Counted from the stretch's first letter, positions 53,363 through 63,701 are shown. The stretch is 64,000 nucleotides of DNA from Saccharospirillum sp. (GCA_022565595.1 JAIUML010000014.1:39142-103141), one strand, 5' to 3'. Numbers and translations are program-made. Notes: generated from the sequence alone by a model not told the origin.

Positions 53363-54019
53363 TCACCACCCATACCGCACCCCAAACCCCAAATAATTCG
53401 ACCCAGTCCGCCGCGGGCTGATCAACCCATAAATCCCCGATCGGTGATGCAATCGAGTACTGAATCTCAAATTTTCCAACCCCGGATGACTGAACTCAAA
53501 CTCAAAATTCATATGGTACTGAAACTGCCTCGTATTCTCCCCGCGAATACCCTCCGGGCCTTTTTCAAAGGTCGGGTAATCAAAGGCCCAGGAAAACCCA
53601 TTCCCCATCTGAAAGTTCAACCCCAGCCAGGGCTGATCAATCAACGGAAAGGAGCGGAGCCCCAGGGCGATGTCGGCCTCCCAGTGATCCTGCACCCTGG
53701 TGTGTTTGATCAACATGACTTCAGTCTCGACACTGCCCACGCCCAGGTATCGCAACCAGCCAGCATCTTCAGTGAGCACCTGGAGGTAAGACACTCCAAC
53801 CAACTGAGGTTCAAAATAGTCCATGGATCCGGTGATCAGTTTTTGGGGTACCTGCAACAGGCGAGTATCGCCCCAGCGGCCCCAGTAAAGGGTCACTGCC
53901 TGGTCGCGTTGCATTTGAGCGTTAGCAAAGGGGGCCATCAGCATTGAGCCGGCCCATGCCAGCGCTAATATAGGCAGGCAGCGCGCAATGCGACGCAAGG
54001 CTATGAGGAGTCTTGTCAA
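53363..54019 (-). CDS. Outer-membrane beta-barrel protein, PagL-like
   Basis: A 218-residue exported protein. The signal peptide ends MAPFANA near residue 35. The rest is beta-strand rich (VTLYWGRWGDTRLL, LGLNFQMGNGFSWAFDYP) and ends in GSNYLGFGVRYGW, typical of an outer-membrane barrel. Near the C-terminus HHRSG resembles the H-x-S pair of PagL lipid A deacylases, but the expected acidic partner is not obvious. It lies 55 bases downstream of a kpsS-like gene, so a lipid-modifying role in capsule or LPS is plausible and unproven. Confidence 0.6.
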   Translation of the reverse strand: MTRLLIALRRIARCLPILALAWAGSMLMAPFANAQMQRDQAVTLYWGRWGDTRLLQVPQKLITGSMDYFEPQLVGVSYLQVLTEDAGWLRYLGVGSVETEVMLIKHTRVQDHWEADIALGLRSFPLIDQPWLGLNFQMGNGFSWAFDYPTFEKGPEGIRGENTRQFQYHMNFEFEFSHPGLENLRFSTRLHHRSGIYGLISPRRTGSNYLGFGVRYGW

Positions 54020-54074
54020 AAGTAGTGTCTCTAAGGTTATCGGGGTAGAACGAAGCCTTCAGGTTGCTCCAACC

Positions 54075-55502
54075 TTAAAGGGCGATGCGGTCGTTGTTGT
54101 CTTTGGGTGGCCTTGGCTGGATCCCCACCCAATGCTTTTCCAGGCTCTCTTTTACCGCCTCCAGAGATACCGGGCGACCAGTGACCAGAGAAAGTGCCCG
54201 CTGACTGAGCAGTTGAGTTGCCAACTGAGGTATCAACAGGCGTCGGCCACGGCCGGAATAGAAGTTGCCATTGAGCTGGCACTGCGTCAACAAAAAATAA
54301 CGGAACAACCGATACCGATATTGATCGGGTTTGGAGCGCCATGACCAGAAGTCGTTCAATGAGCATTGCGCCGTTAACCCTTTGCGGTCATAAATGGCGT
54401 TGCCCATGGCTTTGGTCGGGCAGCCGTGGTGAATGGATTGCAAGCCGACAGTGGAGTTGACTGTTACGGTGCCCTGCGCGACCTTCAACAAGGCAGGCAG
54501 GTTGCCCCCATGCAGAAAGATGACTCGCTCACCAATCCCCAACTGGCCTGCCATGAACCGAGCGTAACGCTCATAATTGCGTACTTCGCTGTCGAGCGGG
54601 TGGGATTTAATCACCAGTTTGGTGTCTGGCTCAGCATGCCTTTTGAAAGACCGCATGATGTCCTGTAAAAACTCTTCCATGTTGCTGTATTGGCTATGGC
54701 AATGCACCTGGGCATCGGCATCCAGTTGCAGCGGTACCAGAAAAAACGGTGTATTTCCCTGGGCGAGCTTATCAGCAACGGCTTCCGCCCGACGGGTACG
54801 ACCAAGGGCTATTTTGGCCAGCTTCTTCAGCCAGGTGAATGATTCAAGCAGATAGGAGGTAGGCCTGTGTGAGCGATAGCGAGGGTAGAAGAGGGCGCCC
54901 AGAGTCCTCATGATGTAGTAAACGTGACACCAGATCACCAGGCCACGCATGCCTCGGCCCACTGGCTTGTGCTCTTCGGCTGCCTTGAGTTCTGCGGGAG
55001 TTATCTTCTGATAGTTCAACCATTGTTCGAATTGCTTCGGTAGCTGAGAGTTACCGTTTACGCCCTGAGCTTCCAGAGTGACCCAGAAGGGGCGAATGTA
55101 ACCCTCTTCAAGTACCCAGACAGAACGGGCCTGCTTTCGGCAATGTTCGATGGCCTGACGGTGGTAGTAACGGCAGTCTCCGTAAAGCAGCAGGTCGGTG
55201 ACCTGTTCTTTTTCCATCAGTTGCTCAATCCAGTCGCCAAAATGGTCGGCATCGCCACGGTAGCTGATGGCCTCAAAGCTTGCGCCACCCCACCAATCTC
55301 CGGAATTGAACACCACTCGTAAAACCCGAACGCCCCGCCTCTTCAACTCGTGACTGAGTTCCGACATAAAAGGCCCATGAGGCCCTTGTAATAAAAGAAA
55401 ACACCGGGGTTGCACGAACGAGAGCCCTCTCAAGGTTTCGTGAGACTTTACAGGAATCGAATAATAGCACTCGCCCTGGAATTCAGCCAGATAACCGACC
55501 AT
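54075..55502 (-). CDS. kpsS: Capsule polysaccharide biosynthesis protein, KpsS-like Kdo transferase
   Basis: A 475-residue protein. RCFLLLQGPHGPFMSELSHEL near residue 33, VFNSGDWWGG near 64 and WVLEEGYIRPFWVTLE near 130 match KpsS/LipB. Later, KSHPLDSEVRNYERY near 300 and TVNSTVGLQSIHHGCP near 345 complete the family pattern. KpsS adds the first beta-Kdo to the lipid anchor of group 2 capsules; KpsC, which extends it, is not in the window. The start at 55502 lacks a good ribosome binding site. It is divergent from kpsD. Confidence 0.85.
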   Translation of the reverse strand: MVGYLAEFQGECYYSIPVKSHETLRGLSFVQPRCFLLLQGPHGPFMSELSHELKRRGVRVLRVVFNSGDWWGGASFEAISYRGDADHFGDWIEQLMEKEQVTDLLLYGDCRYYHRQAIEHCRKQARSVWVLEEGYIRPFWVTLEAQGVNGNSQLPKQFEQWLNYQKITPAELKAAEEHKPVGRGMRGLVIWCHVYYIMRTLGALFYPRYRSHRPTSYLLESFTWLKKLAKIALGRTRRAEAVADKLAQGNTPFFLVPLQLDADAQVHCHSQYSNMEEFLQDIMRSFKRHAEPDTKLVIKSHPLDSEVRNYERYARFMAGQLGIGERVIFLHGGNLPALLKVAQGTVTVNSTVGLQSIHHGCPTKAMGNAIYDRKGLTAQCSLNDFWSWRSKPDQYRYRLFRYFLLTQCQLNGNFYSGRGRRLLIPQLATQLLSQRALSLVTGRPVSLEAVKESLEKHWVGIQPRPPKDNNDRIAL

Positions 55503-55617
55503 TATAGGGTATTAAAGTATCACACTCAGCCAAAGCGGGTTGTCAGGGCGTAGTTACAGCTTTGCCTCTGTGGTAATGTACGCCGCTTGAAACAGATCTT
55601 CCAAGGAAGCTGGTAAC

Positions 55618-57324
55618 TTGAATTCCAACGTTGTGAACCGAGTCATCGTACTAACAGAATCTTTACGACGGAGCGCTTGTTACGCTCTATTGTTCGTGGC
55701 CCTGGCCAGCCCATCCAGTGCGGCACAAAGTTTGCCTCAGGTGCCGCTGGAAACCGCAGGACCTAACCAGACAGATGCCCAACGCGCGGCTCAGCCGAGC
55801 CGAGACCAGCGTGACGAGATCCGCGTGTTCGGCCAGAACCTCTTCACCGGCGCTTTTGTGCAGGATCGCTTCGCTGGTTTCAACCCGGACTACCGCATTA
55901 GCACCGGCGACATGATTCAACTGCAACTCTGGGGCGCGGTGGATTTCCAGGGGCTACTCAGCGTGGATGCCCAGGGCAACATCTTTGTACCCCAGGTCGG
56001 CCCGGTTTCCGTGCGCGGCGTTGCCAACAATCGCTTGTTGGACACAGTAGAAGCTGCGGTTAAAAGCGTATATCGCGAAAACGTGCGGGTTTATGCCAAC
56101 CTTGATGAATCCCAACCGGTCAACCTTTTCGTCACTGGTTACGTGCGCTCGCCTGGCCTATACAGTGGCCGCTCGTCAGATTCCTTGCTCACCTACCTTG
56201 ACCGTGCCGGTGGGGTAGACCCACAACGCGGCAGCTACCTCGACATTCGCCTGATGCGTCGTGGTGAAACACTGGACGAAATCAACCTGTATGACTTCCT
56301 GTTGCGCGGTGTCATGCCGTATCGCCAGTTGCAGGAAGGCGACACCCTGGTCGTCGGCCCACGCCAATTCGTAGTGCAGTTTGCCGGCCTGGCTGAAAAC
56401 GCGGCTGCCATTGAGTTCGATACCCGCGAAATCGCATTACCTCAAGGCCTGCAAATTGCCGGCGTACTGCCCAACGCAACTCATGTGCGCATAGAACGCA
56501 ACAGCGGCGTCAGCCGCAGCGCAGAATACTTCCCGCTGGCGGAAGCCCACCGCGTGCGCGTGCGTGCTGGCGACCGTGTAGAACTGGTCGAGGACAAAGC
56601 CCAGTCCACCATCACCGTGCGCATAGAGGGCGAGCACCGCGGCCTGAACCAGATCGTACTGCCCTATGGTGCCACCCTTGGCCAATTGCTCGATCGCATA
56701 GAGCCTGGCCCACAGTCCGATCTCTCATCCGTGCAGTTGTTTCGTCGCTCGGTCGCCCAGCGCCAGAAACAGATGCTTCAGGTCTCGCTCGAGAACCTGC
56801 AAATGAGCGTATTGACGGCGCCAAGCGCCACCGCTGCCGAGGCCAACCTGCGCACCCAGGAGGCCGAACTGGTCCTCAAATTCATCGATCGAGCCAGCCA
56901 GATTGAACCCCAGGGCCAGGTCGTGCTTGCCAATGCACCCAACCTGCGCGATGTCGTGCTCGAAGATGAAGACCGGGTGCGCATACCCGCTTTCAGCCGC
57001 CTGATCACCGTTTACGGCGAAGTCATGCTGCCCACAGCACTGCTGCACTCACCCGGCGCCCGCATGCAGGATTACCTGAACCAGGCCGGCGGCCTCAGCC
57101 GCAAAGCGGACCGCTCACGCATCGTCGTTCGTGCACCGGATGGCAGCATCCAGTTGGCTCGTTTGCCGCGCCTGTTCCGGGCTGGTATAGAGGTAGATAT
57201 TGAACCTGGCTACGAGATCATGGTACTGCCCGAGATCGACTTCAAAACCCTGCAGTTCACCAAAGACATCGTGCAGATCGTCTACCAGACTGCCATCGCC
57301 GCCGGTGTCGTGCTTGCGCTCTAA
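55618..57324 (+). CDS. kpsD: Capsule export outer-membrane protein KpsD
   Basis: A 568-residue exported protein. A signal peptide (CYALLFVALASPSSAAQS) is near residues 20-40. A polysaccharide export domain follows (YRISTGDMIQLQLWGAVDFQ near 98), then several SLBB-type segments (VFVTGYV-like near 170, ITVYGEVMLP near 462). The start is TTG at 55618, with AAGGAA 9 bases upstream. It works with KpsE across the periplasm to carry group 2 capsule to the surface. First gene of kpsDMTE. Confidence 0.9.
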   Translation: MNSNVVNRVIVLTESLRRSACYALLFVALASPSSAAQSLPQVPLETAGPNQTDAQRAAQPSRDQRDEIRVFGQNLFTGAFVQDRFAGFNPDYRISTGDMIQLQLWGAVDFQGLLSVDAQGNIFVPQVGPVSVRGVANNRLLDTVEAAVKSVYRENVRVYANLDESQPVNLFVTGYVRSPGLYSGRSSDSLLTYLDRAGGVDPQRGSYLDIRLMRRGETLDEINLYDFLLRGVMPYRQLQEGDTLVVGPRQFVVQFAGLAENAAAIEFDTREIALPQGLQIAGVLPNATHVRIERNSGVSRSAEYFPLAEAHRVRVRAGDRVELVEDKAQSTITVRIEGEHRGLNQIVLPYGATLGQLLDRIEPGPQSDLSSVQLFRRSVAQRQKQMLQVSLENLQMSVLTAPSATAAEANLRTQEAELVLKFIDRASQIEPQGQVVLANAPNLRDVVLEDEDRVRIPAFSRLITVYGEVMLPTALLHSPGARMQDYLNQAGGLSRKADRSRIVVRAPDGSIQLARLPRLFRAGIEVDIEPGYEIMVLPEIDFKTLQFTKDIVQIVYQTAIAAGVVLAL

Positions 57325-57344
57325 CACGGAGGTGTAAACACCCC

Positions 57345-58136
57345 ATGGCTCTGAGAAAACGCAGCAGTTGGCAAGTCTTCCGCTCGGTGGTGTTTGCGCT
57401 CATCGTTCGGGAGTTGCGCACGCGCTTTGGTAAATGGCGGTTGGGGTATGTGTGGGCGATTCTCGAGCCATTGATGATGATTATCGTCTTCGCCCTGGCA
57501 ATTACCTTCCTGCGAGGACGTCAGCCTTTCTTTGATATACCGGTAGGCGTATTCATTGGTATAGGTTTTCTGTTATTCCAGTTCTGGTCCTCCCTGGCGA
57601 TGAGAGCAACCGAGGCGATAACGGCCAATTCGGCCTTGTTTGGTTATCGGCAGGTAAAACCTTTTGATACCGTGCTTGCCCGGGCAATCCTTGAAACTGT
57701 CGTCACAATGATAGCCGCTCTGATTCTGATCTGGATTGCCAACTGGTTCTTCGGCTTGAAAGTAGAGGTATATGACCCTTTACGTGCGATGCTGGTGTTC
57801 GTTCTGCTCGTACTCTTTGCTTTTGGCTTGGGGTTAGCGCTTTCCGTTTTCGGAACTTTGCAGAGTGAGCTTGCCAAGTTGGTGCCGCAAGTAACTCGGC
57901 CGATGCTGTTTATCTCGGGCGTGTTTTTTCCGCTCGCTGTGGTGCCTACACATCTGCAACCTTACCTGCTCTGGAACCCGGTGCTACATGCCATTGAGCA
58001 GATGCGCTTTTCCATGTACCCGCAGTACCCGGCAGACGGCACCAGCCTGTTTTTCCTGGCTCAGGCCGCTGTAATTGCGATGGCATTTGGTACCCTCGTC
58101 TACATGGCCAAGCGGCACAAGCTGGTGGCGACATGA
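57345..58136 (+). CDS. kpsM: Capsule ABC transporter permease KpsM
   Basis: A 263-residue ABC-2 type permease with six hydrophobic segments. RELRTRFGKWRLGYVWAILEP near residue 23 is the amphipathic N-terminal motif of the KpsM/Wzm family. It exports lipid-linked capsule. Its stop overlaps the kpsT start by 4 bases. Confidence 0.93.
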   Translation: MALRKRSSWQVFRSVVFALIVRELRTRFGKWRLGYVWAILEPLMMIIVFALAITFLRGRQPFFDIPVGVFIGIGFLLFQFWSSLAMRATEAITANSALFGYRQVKPFDTVLARAILETVVTMIAALILIWIANWFFGLKVEVYDPLRAMLVFVLLVLFAFGLGLALSVFGTLQSELAKLVPQVTRPMLFISGVFFPLAVVPTHLQPYLLWNPVLHAIEQMRFSMYPQYPADGTSLFFLAQAAVIAMAFGTLVYMAKRHKLVAT

Positions 58137-58843
58137 TCCGCCTGGAAAACGTCTCCAAGTACTACCCGACACCCAAGGGGCGTAAGTACGTCCTCAAGGA
58201 CGTCAATCTGGAAATCCCCTCCGGCAAAAACGTCGCTATTCTGGGGATTAACGGCTCGGGCAAGTCGACATTGTTGCGCTTGCTCGGCGGTATTGACTCC
58301 CCCAACAGTGGCCGAATCCGTATTGATATGGACATTTCCTGGCCCATGGGCCTGGCCGGTGGCTTGCAGGGCTCGATGACCGGTCGCGACAACGCCAAAT
58401 TTGTCTGTCGCATCTTCGGCGACAGCTGGGAAGAAATGCAGGCACGCGTAAAATCCATTGAAGACTTCGCCGACCTTGGTCAGTATTTCGATATGCCGGT
58501 CAAAACCTACAGCTCCGGCATGAAATCCAAAATCAAGCTCGCCATCAGTGTGGCCTTTGATTTCGATTGTTACCTGTTCGATGAACTCGGCTCCGTTGGC
58601 GACGCCCTGTTCCGCAAGAAAACCGAATCCGTTTTCGCCAACAAGGAAGGCAAGGCCAATTTCATCATCGTCTCGCACAACATCAACGAGCTGATTCACG
58701 ACTGTGATATGGCCATAGTACTGCACAAGGGTGTGCTCAAATCGTTCGAATCCATTATGGACGGCGTCAATTATTATTACGAAGTAACAGGAGCTCCGGT
58801 GAAGCAGAGCATCCTGAAAAAGCTGGAAGAAAAACACCCATGA
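58133..58843 (+). CDS. kpsT: Capsule ABC transporter ATPase KpsT
   Basis: A 236-residue ATPase with Walker A GINGSGKST near residue 39, a degenerate signature YSSGMKSKIKLAIS near 125 and Walker B CYLFDELGSVGD near 145. The short length and lack of a C-terminal sugar-binding extension fit KpsT rather than Wzt. It overlaps both neighbours by 4 bases. Confidence 0.94.
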   Translation: MIRLENVSKYYPTPKGRKYVLKDVNLEIPSGKNVAILGINGSGKSTLLRLLGGIDSPNSGRIRIDMDISWPMGLAGGLQGSMTGRDNAKFVCRIFGDSWEEMQARVKSIEDFADLGQYFDMPVKTYSSGMKSKIKLAISVAFDFDCYLFDELGSVGDALFRKKTESVFANKEGKANFIIVSHNINELIHDCDMAIVLHKGVLKSFESIMDGVNYYYEVTGAPVKQSILKKLEEKHP

Positions 58844-59925
58844 TCAAGCGTATTCAACAGTTCCTGGTGGTTATCATTTTGTTGCCAGTCTTTGCGATTT
58901 CTGTCTACATCGGCCAGATGATGACAGACCGCTATGCCACCGAAGCCAGCATCATGATCAAGCGGCATGCACAGGGCCCAAGCGTAACGGGCCTCGGCGC
59001 AGCCCTGGGCCTGGGCGACCTTACCGCTGCAGAAGACGAACGCCTGCTGCTCGCCTACATCCACTCGCCGGATTTACTGCAACTGCTGGATGATGACCTC
59101 GACCTTCGTGGCCATTACAGCCAGCCCAGCGTCGACCGCTACAGCCGCCTGGCCCAGGATGCCAGCCGAGAAGAGTTCCTGAAATATTACCGCAACCACG
59201 TAACCGTGCGGCAGGATGGCACCACCGGCCTGCTCAACATCGAAGTTCAGGCCTACGACCCCGAACTCTCCAGAGAACTGCTGAAAAAGCTGCTCGAATA
59301 CAGCGAAGCCTTCGTCAACGAGATAAACCTCAACCTCGCCCTGCAACAACTGGAGTTCGTGCGCACCGAACTGTTGCGCGCCGAAGATACGTTGCGCCGC
59401 GAAAAAACCGTCATGCTGAACTTCCAGAACGAAAACCGGGTGTTCTCACCCCAGGGTCAAAGCCAGGCGTTGTCTACCGCCATCAACAGCCTCGAGAGTG
59501 ACCTCATCCGGGAAGAAACCCAGCTCAGCCAGTTCGAAAGCTACCTCAATCCGGATGCCCCTCAAATCGTCTCCACCCGAGCCCGCATTCAGGCCCTGCG
59601 CACCGAGATCGAACGGCAAAAATCCCGTCTGGTCGGCAGCGGTAACGAAAACCTCAACGAACTCAGCGCCCAATACAGCAACCTCGAACTCAACCTAGAG
59701 TTCGCCACCAACGCCTACACCACCGCCCTCAGCGCCTACGAAAACGCCCGCGCCGAAGCCAGCCGCAAACTGCGCAACATGGTCGTCGTCGTCTCCCCCC
59801 AACTGGCCGACGAAGCCAAATACCCCGAACGCGGCTACTGGATCATCACCTGGCTACTGGGCTCGCTGCTGGTCTACGGCGTACTGAAACTCCTGCTGAG
59901 CATTATCCGAGAACACAAGGACTAA
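58840..59925 (+). CDS. kpsE: Capsule export inner-membrane protein KpsE
   Basis: A 361-residue protein with TM segments near residues 8-26 and 330-350. Between them lies a long periplasmic coiled coil (about 170-310, LVGSGNENLNELSAQYSNLE). This is the polysaccharide co-polymerase 3 layout of KpsE. It bridges KpsMT and KpsD. A BIME-like repeat cluster follows it. Confidence 0.9.
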   Translation: MIKRIQQFLVVIILLPVFAISVYIGQMMTDRYATEASIMIKRHAQGPSVTGLGAALGLGDLTAAEDERLLLAYIHSPDLLQLLDDDLDLRGHYSQPSVDRYSRLAQDASREEFLKYYRNHVTVRQDGTTGLLNIEVQAYDPELSRELLKKLLEYSEAFVNEINLNLALQQLEFVRTELLRAEDTLRREKTVMLNFQNENRVFSPQGQSQALSTAINSLESDLIREETQLSQFESYLNPDAPQIVSTRARIQALRTEIERQKSRLVGSGNENLNELSAQYSNLELNLEFATNAYTTALSAYENARAEASRKLRNMVVVVSPQLADEAKYPERGYWIITWLLGSLLVYGVLKLLLSIIREHKD

Positions 59926-59931
59926 AGCACC

Positions 59932-60096
59932 AATGGAGCGTCGATATCATCATCGACGTAGCAGGCGCCAGCCTGCTGGCCTGGCCGAGGGTTTAAGCGC
60001 GCTGACGCACGCCGTGTCGATGGTGATATCGACACTCCAGTTGCGGTATTGGAGCGTCGATGTCCTCATCGACGTAGGCCGGCAAAAGCCGGGCCA
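59932..60096. repeat. REP/BIME cluster of three units
   Basis: A forward unit (59932-59981, second stem CAGGC-GCCTG type), a reverse unit (about 60004-60040) and a forward unit (60048-60096) alternate in orientation. The units share TGGAGCGTCGAT(N)ATCGACGTAG. They fill the first half of the 330-base gap before rfbC; the second half (60100-60200) is C/A-rich and G-poor, with no other feature seen. Confidence 0.8.
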
Positions 60097-60255
60097 CCGG
60101 GCCTGGTCACATTACCCACCCCATACCCTACAGCCCACCCCAACAAACCTGCTAGAATCCCCCAAAAGCACACAATCACCCCGTCCTCTGGAAGCCGACG
60201 CCACCAATCCAGTGGCGGTAGCGTGCCTAATAGGCAAAGGAATCAACCAGACACT

Positions 60256-60804
60256 ATGCAATACACCCCACTGAGCATCCCCGAAGTCGTACTCATTTCC
60301 CCAAAAGTCTTCGGAGACGAACGCGGCTTCTTTATGGAAACCTTCCGCCAAAGCGAGTTCGCCGAACACTGCGGCAACCACAGCTTCGTGCAAGACAACC
60401 ACAGCAAATCCAAAGTCGGAACCCTGCGCGGCCTGCATTACCAGCTCAACCAGCCCCAGGGCAAGCTGGTGCGTGTCACCCAGGGGGAAGTGTTCGATGT
60501 CGCCGTCGACCTGCGTAAAAACTCTCCCACCCTGGGCCAATGGGTAGGTACGTTACTGAACGACCAGAACAAACACTTGCTCTGGGTCCCACCGGGTTTC
60601 GCACACGGCTTTTACGTCACCAGCGACACCGCCGAATTCCAATACAAATGCACGGACTATTACGCCCCGGAAGACGAACACAGCCTGGCCTGGAACGACC
60701 CAGAGCTCGCCATCGAGTGGCCGACACAGGGCCAGACGCCAAAGCTATCCGACAAGGATGCCAACGCCCTCAGCTTCAGTCAGTGCCCAAAGTTTGAGTG
60801 CTAA
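60256..60804 (+). CDS. rfbC: dTDP-4-dehydrorhamnose 3,5-epimerase
   Basis: A 182-residue cupin. [12 protein letters not shown] is near residue 17, [18 protein letters not shown] near 57 carries the catalytic histidine, and [10 protein letters not shown] near 113 and YKCTDYY near 130 follow. It makes the third step of dTDP-L-rhamnose synthesis. The ATG at 60256 is used; the longer frame runs back into the repeat cluster. Confidence 0.95.
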   Translation: MQYTPLSIPEVVLISPKVFGDERGFFMETFRQSEFAEHCGNHSFVQDNHSKSKVGTLRGLHYQLNQPQGKLVRVTQGEVFDVAVDLRKNSPTLGQWVGTLLNDQNKHLLWVPPGFAHGFYVTSDTAEFQYKCTDYYAPEDEHSLAWNDPELAIEWPTQGQTPKLSDKDANALSFSQCPKFEC

Positions 60805-60820
60805 CAGAGAGCCCGCAACA

Positions 60821-61978
60821 ATGCCAAAAACCTTTATCGTCACCGGTGGCGCCGGGTTCATCGGCTCCGCTGTCATACGCGAACTCATCAAAAACACCGA
60901 ACACCGAGTGGTCAACATCGACAAACTCACCTACGCCGGCAACCTGGAATCTCTCGCGGACATCGACCAGAGCCCGCGCTACACCTTTGTAAAGGCCGAC
61001 ATCTGCGACGCCACAACCATGCAGGCAGCCTTCAACGAACACCAGCCAGACATCGTCATGCACCTGGCCGCACAAAGCCACGTAGACCGCTCCATAGACG
61101 GTCCAGCCGAGTTCATCCAGACCAACATAGTCGGCACCAGCGTCTTGCTGGAAACCGCCAGAACCTACTGGAACCCGCTAAAGGGCAACAAGAAAGCCAA
61201 CTTCCGCTTCCACCACATCAGCACAGACGAAGTCTACGGCGACTTATGTGATACCCTCTCTCTGTTCACCGAAACCACCCCCTACAACCCAAGCTCCCCC
61301 TACAGCGCCAGCAAAGCCAGCTCGGACCACCTCGTCCGCGCCTGGCACCGCACCTATGGCCTGCCCATCGTCATCACCAACTGCAGCAACAACTACGGCC
61401 CCTACCAATTCCCGGAAAAACTCATCCCACTGATGATCCTCAACGCCCTGGAAGGCAAGCCACTACCCGTGTACGGCAACGGCCAGCAAATAAGAGACTG
61501 GCTCTACGTAGAAGACCATGCCAGAGCCCTCATCCTCGTAGCCAACCAGGGCAAAACAGGGGAAACCTACAACATCGGCGGCCACAACGAGAAAACCAAC
61601 CTCGAAGTAGTGCAAGCAATCTGTGAACTGCTGGATGAGCTTTCTCCCTCAACCATTCTAGACACCCCTCACCCAAGGGAGAGGGGTAAAATAGCTCCCT
61701 CTCCCTGGGGTGAGGGCTGGGGTGAGGGGCAGGGCCATGGTGAGTGGCAAACCCCAACCCACAAAACCCTAATAACCCACGTCAAAGACCGTCCAGGCCA
61801 CGACCAACGCTACGCCATAGACGCCAGCAAAATCCAGAATGAACTCGGCTGGACTCCTACAGAAACCTTCGAAACAGGCCTCAAAAAGACCGTAGAATGG
61901 TACCTGAACCACTCACAATGGTGGCAACGGGTAAAAGACGGCAGCTATCAAGGGCAACGACTGGGCATTGGACAATGA
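60821..61978 (+). CDS. rfbB: dTDP-glucose 4,6-dehydratase with in-frame repeat insertion
   Basis: A 385-residue enzyme; usual RfbB is about 350-360. NAD motif GGAGFIGS is at residue 9, then catalytic STDEVYGD near 135 and [10 protein letters not shown] near 168. Between LLDELSP near residue 275 and [20 protein letters not shown] near 318, about 33 extra residues ([21 protein letters not shown]) are encoded by a palindromic repeat. The frame stays open and the ends are normal. The insert falls in a variable loop before the conserved DRPGHD motif, so the enzyme may still work. The start follows AGAGAG. Confidence 0.95.
   Translation: MPKTFIVTGGAGFIGSAVIRELIKNTEHRVVNIDKLTYAGNLESLADIDQSPRYTFVKADICDATTMQAAFNEHQPDIVMHLAAQSHVDRSIDGPAEFIQTNIVGTSVLLETARTYWNPLKGNKKANFRFHHISTDEVYGDLCDTLSLFTETTPYNPSSPYSASKASSDHLVRAWHRTYGLPIVITNCSNNYGPYQFPEKLIPLMILNALEGKPLPVYGNGQQIRDWLYVEDHARALILVANQGKTGETYNIGGHNEKTNLEVVQAICELLDELSPSTILDTPHPRERGKIAPSPWGEGWGEGQGHGEWQTPTHKTLITHVKDRPGHDQRYAIDASKIQNELGWTPTETFETGLKKTVEWYLNHSQWWQRVKDGSYQGQRLGIGQ
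61665..61729. repeat. Palindromic repeat inserted inside rfbB
   Basis: Outer arms CCCCTCACCC (61665-61674) and GGGTGAGGGG (61720-61729) enclose inner arms GGGAGAGGG (61677-61685) and CCCTCTCCC (61697-61705). This is the same family as the intergenic palindromes at 28298 and 33870. Confidence 0.85.
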
Positions 61979-62838
61979 CAAAAACCATTCTGATCACAGG
62001 CACCACCGGCCAGGTTGGCCACGAACTAAAAACCCTGCTGGAGCAAAGCAACCCAAACCACCAACTGCTCACCCCCAACCGTCAACACCTCGACCTCACC
62101 AGGCTGAATGAGGTCAAACAGTACCTGCGCGAGAAACAACCCAACCTCATCCTCAACGCAGCGGCCTACACCGCCGTAGACCAGGCCGAAACCGACCGCG
62201 AAACCGCCACACTGCTCAACACCCAACTACCAGAACTGTTCGCCACCTACTGCCAGGCCCACGGCGCCCAACTCGTCCATTACTCAACGGACTACGTCTA
62301 CAACGGCACCGGCACCAAACCCTGGCAGGAAACCGACCCAACCGAACCGCTCAACCACTACGGCCAAACCAAACTGGAAGGCGACCTGGCTATACAGCAA
62401 AACTGCACCAACTACCTGATCCTGCGCACCAGTTGGGTATACAGCAACAGAGGTAAAAACTTCCTCAACACCATGCTGCGCCTCGCCCAGGAACGCACCG
62501 AACTCAGCATAGTGAACGACCAACACGGCGCCCCGACCCCAGCCAGCTACATAGCCCAAACCACTCTGGAACTACTGAACATCCAGGCACCGTCAGGCAT
62601 CTACCACCTGGCTGCAGCAGGGGAGACCACCTGGTTGGGATTTGCAGAAGCCATTTTCAAGCGAGTTGAAGGCCAAACCCCAGAACTTGACCGAACCCAG
62701 ACACAACATTACCCAACCCCAGCCAAACGCCCATTGAACTCCCGCCTCAACCTCGCCAAAATCGAACAAGCCCTGGGCAAAACCACACCCCACTGGGAAG
62801 ACCTGCTCCAGCAAACACTCAAGGACCGCCAACCATGA
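61975..62838 (+). CDS. rfbD: dTDP-4-dehydrorhamnose reductase
   Basis: A 287-residue reductase of the extended SDR type: GTTGQVGHE near residue 9, [11 protein letters not shown] near 63 and the catalytic YGQTKLEGD near 128. Last step of dTDP-L-rhamnose synthesis. The ATG overlaps the rfbB stop (ATGA), so it is translationally coupled. Confidence 0.95.
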   Translation: MTKTILITGTTGQVGHELKTLLEQSNPNHQLLTPNRQHLDLTRLNEVKQYLREKQPNLILNAAAYTAVDQAETDRETATLLNTQLPELFATYCQAHGAQLVHYSTDYVYNGTGTKPWQETDPTEPLNHYGQTKLEGDLAIQQNCTNYLILRTSWVYSNRGKNFLNTMLRLAQERTELSIVNDQHGAPTPASYIAQTTLELLNIQAPSGIYHLAAAGETTWLGFAEAIFKRVEGQTPELDRTQTQHYPTPAKRPLNSRLNLAKIEQALGKTTPHWEDLLQQTLKDRQP

Positions 62839-63701
62839 ACCACAAGGGCATCATCCTCGCCGGTGGCACCGGCAGCCGCTTGCACCCCGTCACCCTGGGC
62901 GTCTCCAAGCAACTGCTGCCCGTGTACGACAAACCCATGGTCTACTACCCGCTCTCTGTGCTCATGCTCGCCGGCATCCGCGACATCCTCATCATCACCA
63001 CCGAACACGATCAGGCTGGCTTCAAAGCTCTGCTGGGCGATGGCAGCCAGTTCGGTGTACAGCTCAGCTACGCCATCCAACCCAAACCCGAAGGCATCGC
63101 CCAGGCCTTCATCATTGCCGAGCCCTTTCTCCAGGGTTCCCCGGTCTGCCTCATCCTCGGCGACAACCTCTTCCACGGCCAGGGCTTCACCGGCCAGCTA
63201 AAACGCGCCATGCAACAACCCAAAGGCGGCACCATCTTCGGTTACTGGGTGAAAGACCCAGGCCAGTTCGGCGTAGTCGAATTCGACGAGCAGGGCAGGG
63301 CGCTCAACATCGAAGAAAAACCCAAGGACCCCAAATCCCACTACGCCGTCACCGGCCTCTACTTCTACGACGACCAGGTGGTCGACATCGCCAAGTCCAT
63401 CAAACCTTCAAAACGCGGCGAACTCGAAATCACTTGCATCAATAATGCGTACCTCGAACGGAACCAACTCAACGTAGAGCGCCTCGGCCGCGGCTTCGCC
63501 TGGCTCGACACCGGCACCCACGACAGCTTGCTCGAAGCCGCCCAATACATCCAGACCATAGAACACCGCCAGGGCCTGAAAATTGCCTGCCTCGAAGAAA
63601 TTGCCTGGAACAACGGCTGGATAGACAACGAAGCCCTGCGAGCCAGAGCCAAAACCTTCGCCAAAACCGGCTACGGCCGATACCTGAAAAGCCTCCTGTA
63701 A
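62835..63701 (+). CDS. rfbA: Glucose-1-phosphate thymidylyltransferase
   Basis: A 288-residue nucleotidyltransferase: [20 protein letters not shown] near residue 9, ILGDNLFHG near 108, [20 protein letters not shown] near 160. First step of dTDP-L-rhamnose synthesis. It overlaps rfbD by 4 bases and closes the rfbCBDA set. Confidence 0.96.
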   Translation: MNHKGIILAGGTGSRLHPVTLGVSKQLLPVYDKPMVYYPLSVLMLAGIRDILIITTEHDQAGFKALLGDGSQFGVQLSYAIQPKPEGIAQAFIIAEPFLQGSPVCLILGDNLFHGQGFTGQLKRAMQQPKGGTIFGYWVKDPGQFGVVEFDEQGRALNIEEKPKDPKSHYAVTGLYFYDDQVVDIAKSIKPSKRGELEITCINNAYLERNQLNVERLGRGFAWLDTGTHDSLLEAAQYIQTIEHRQGLKIACLEEIAWNNGWIDNEALRARAKTFAKTGYGRYLKSLL

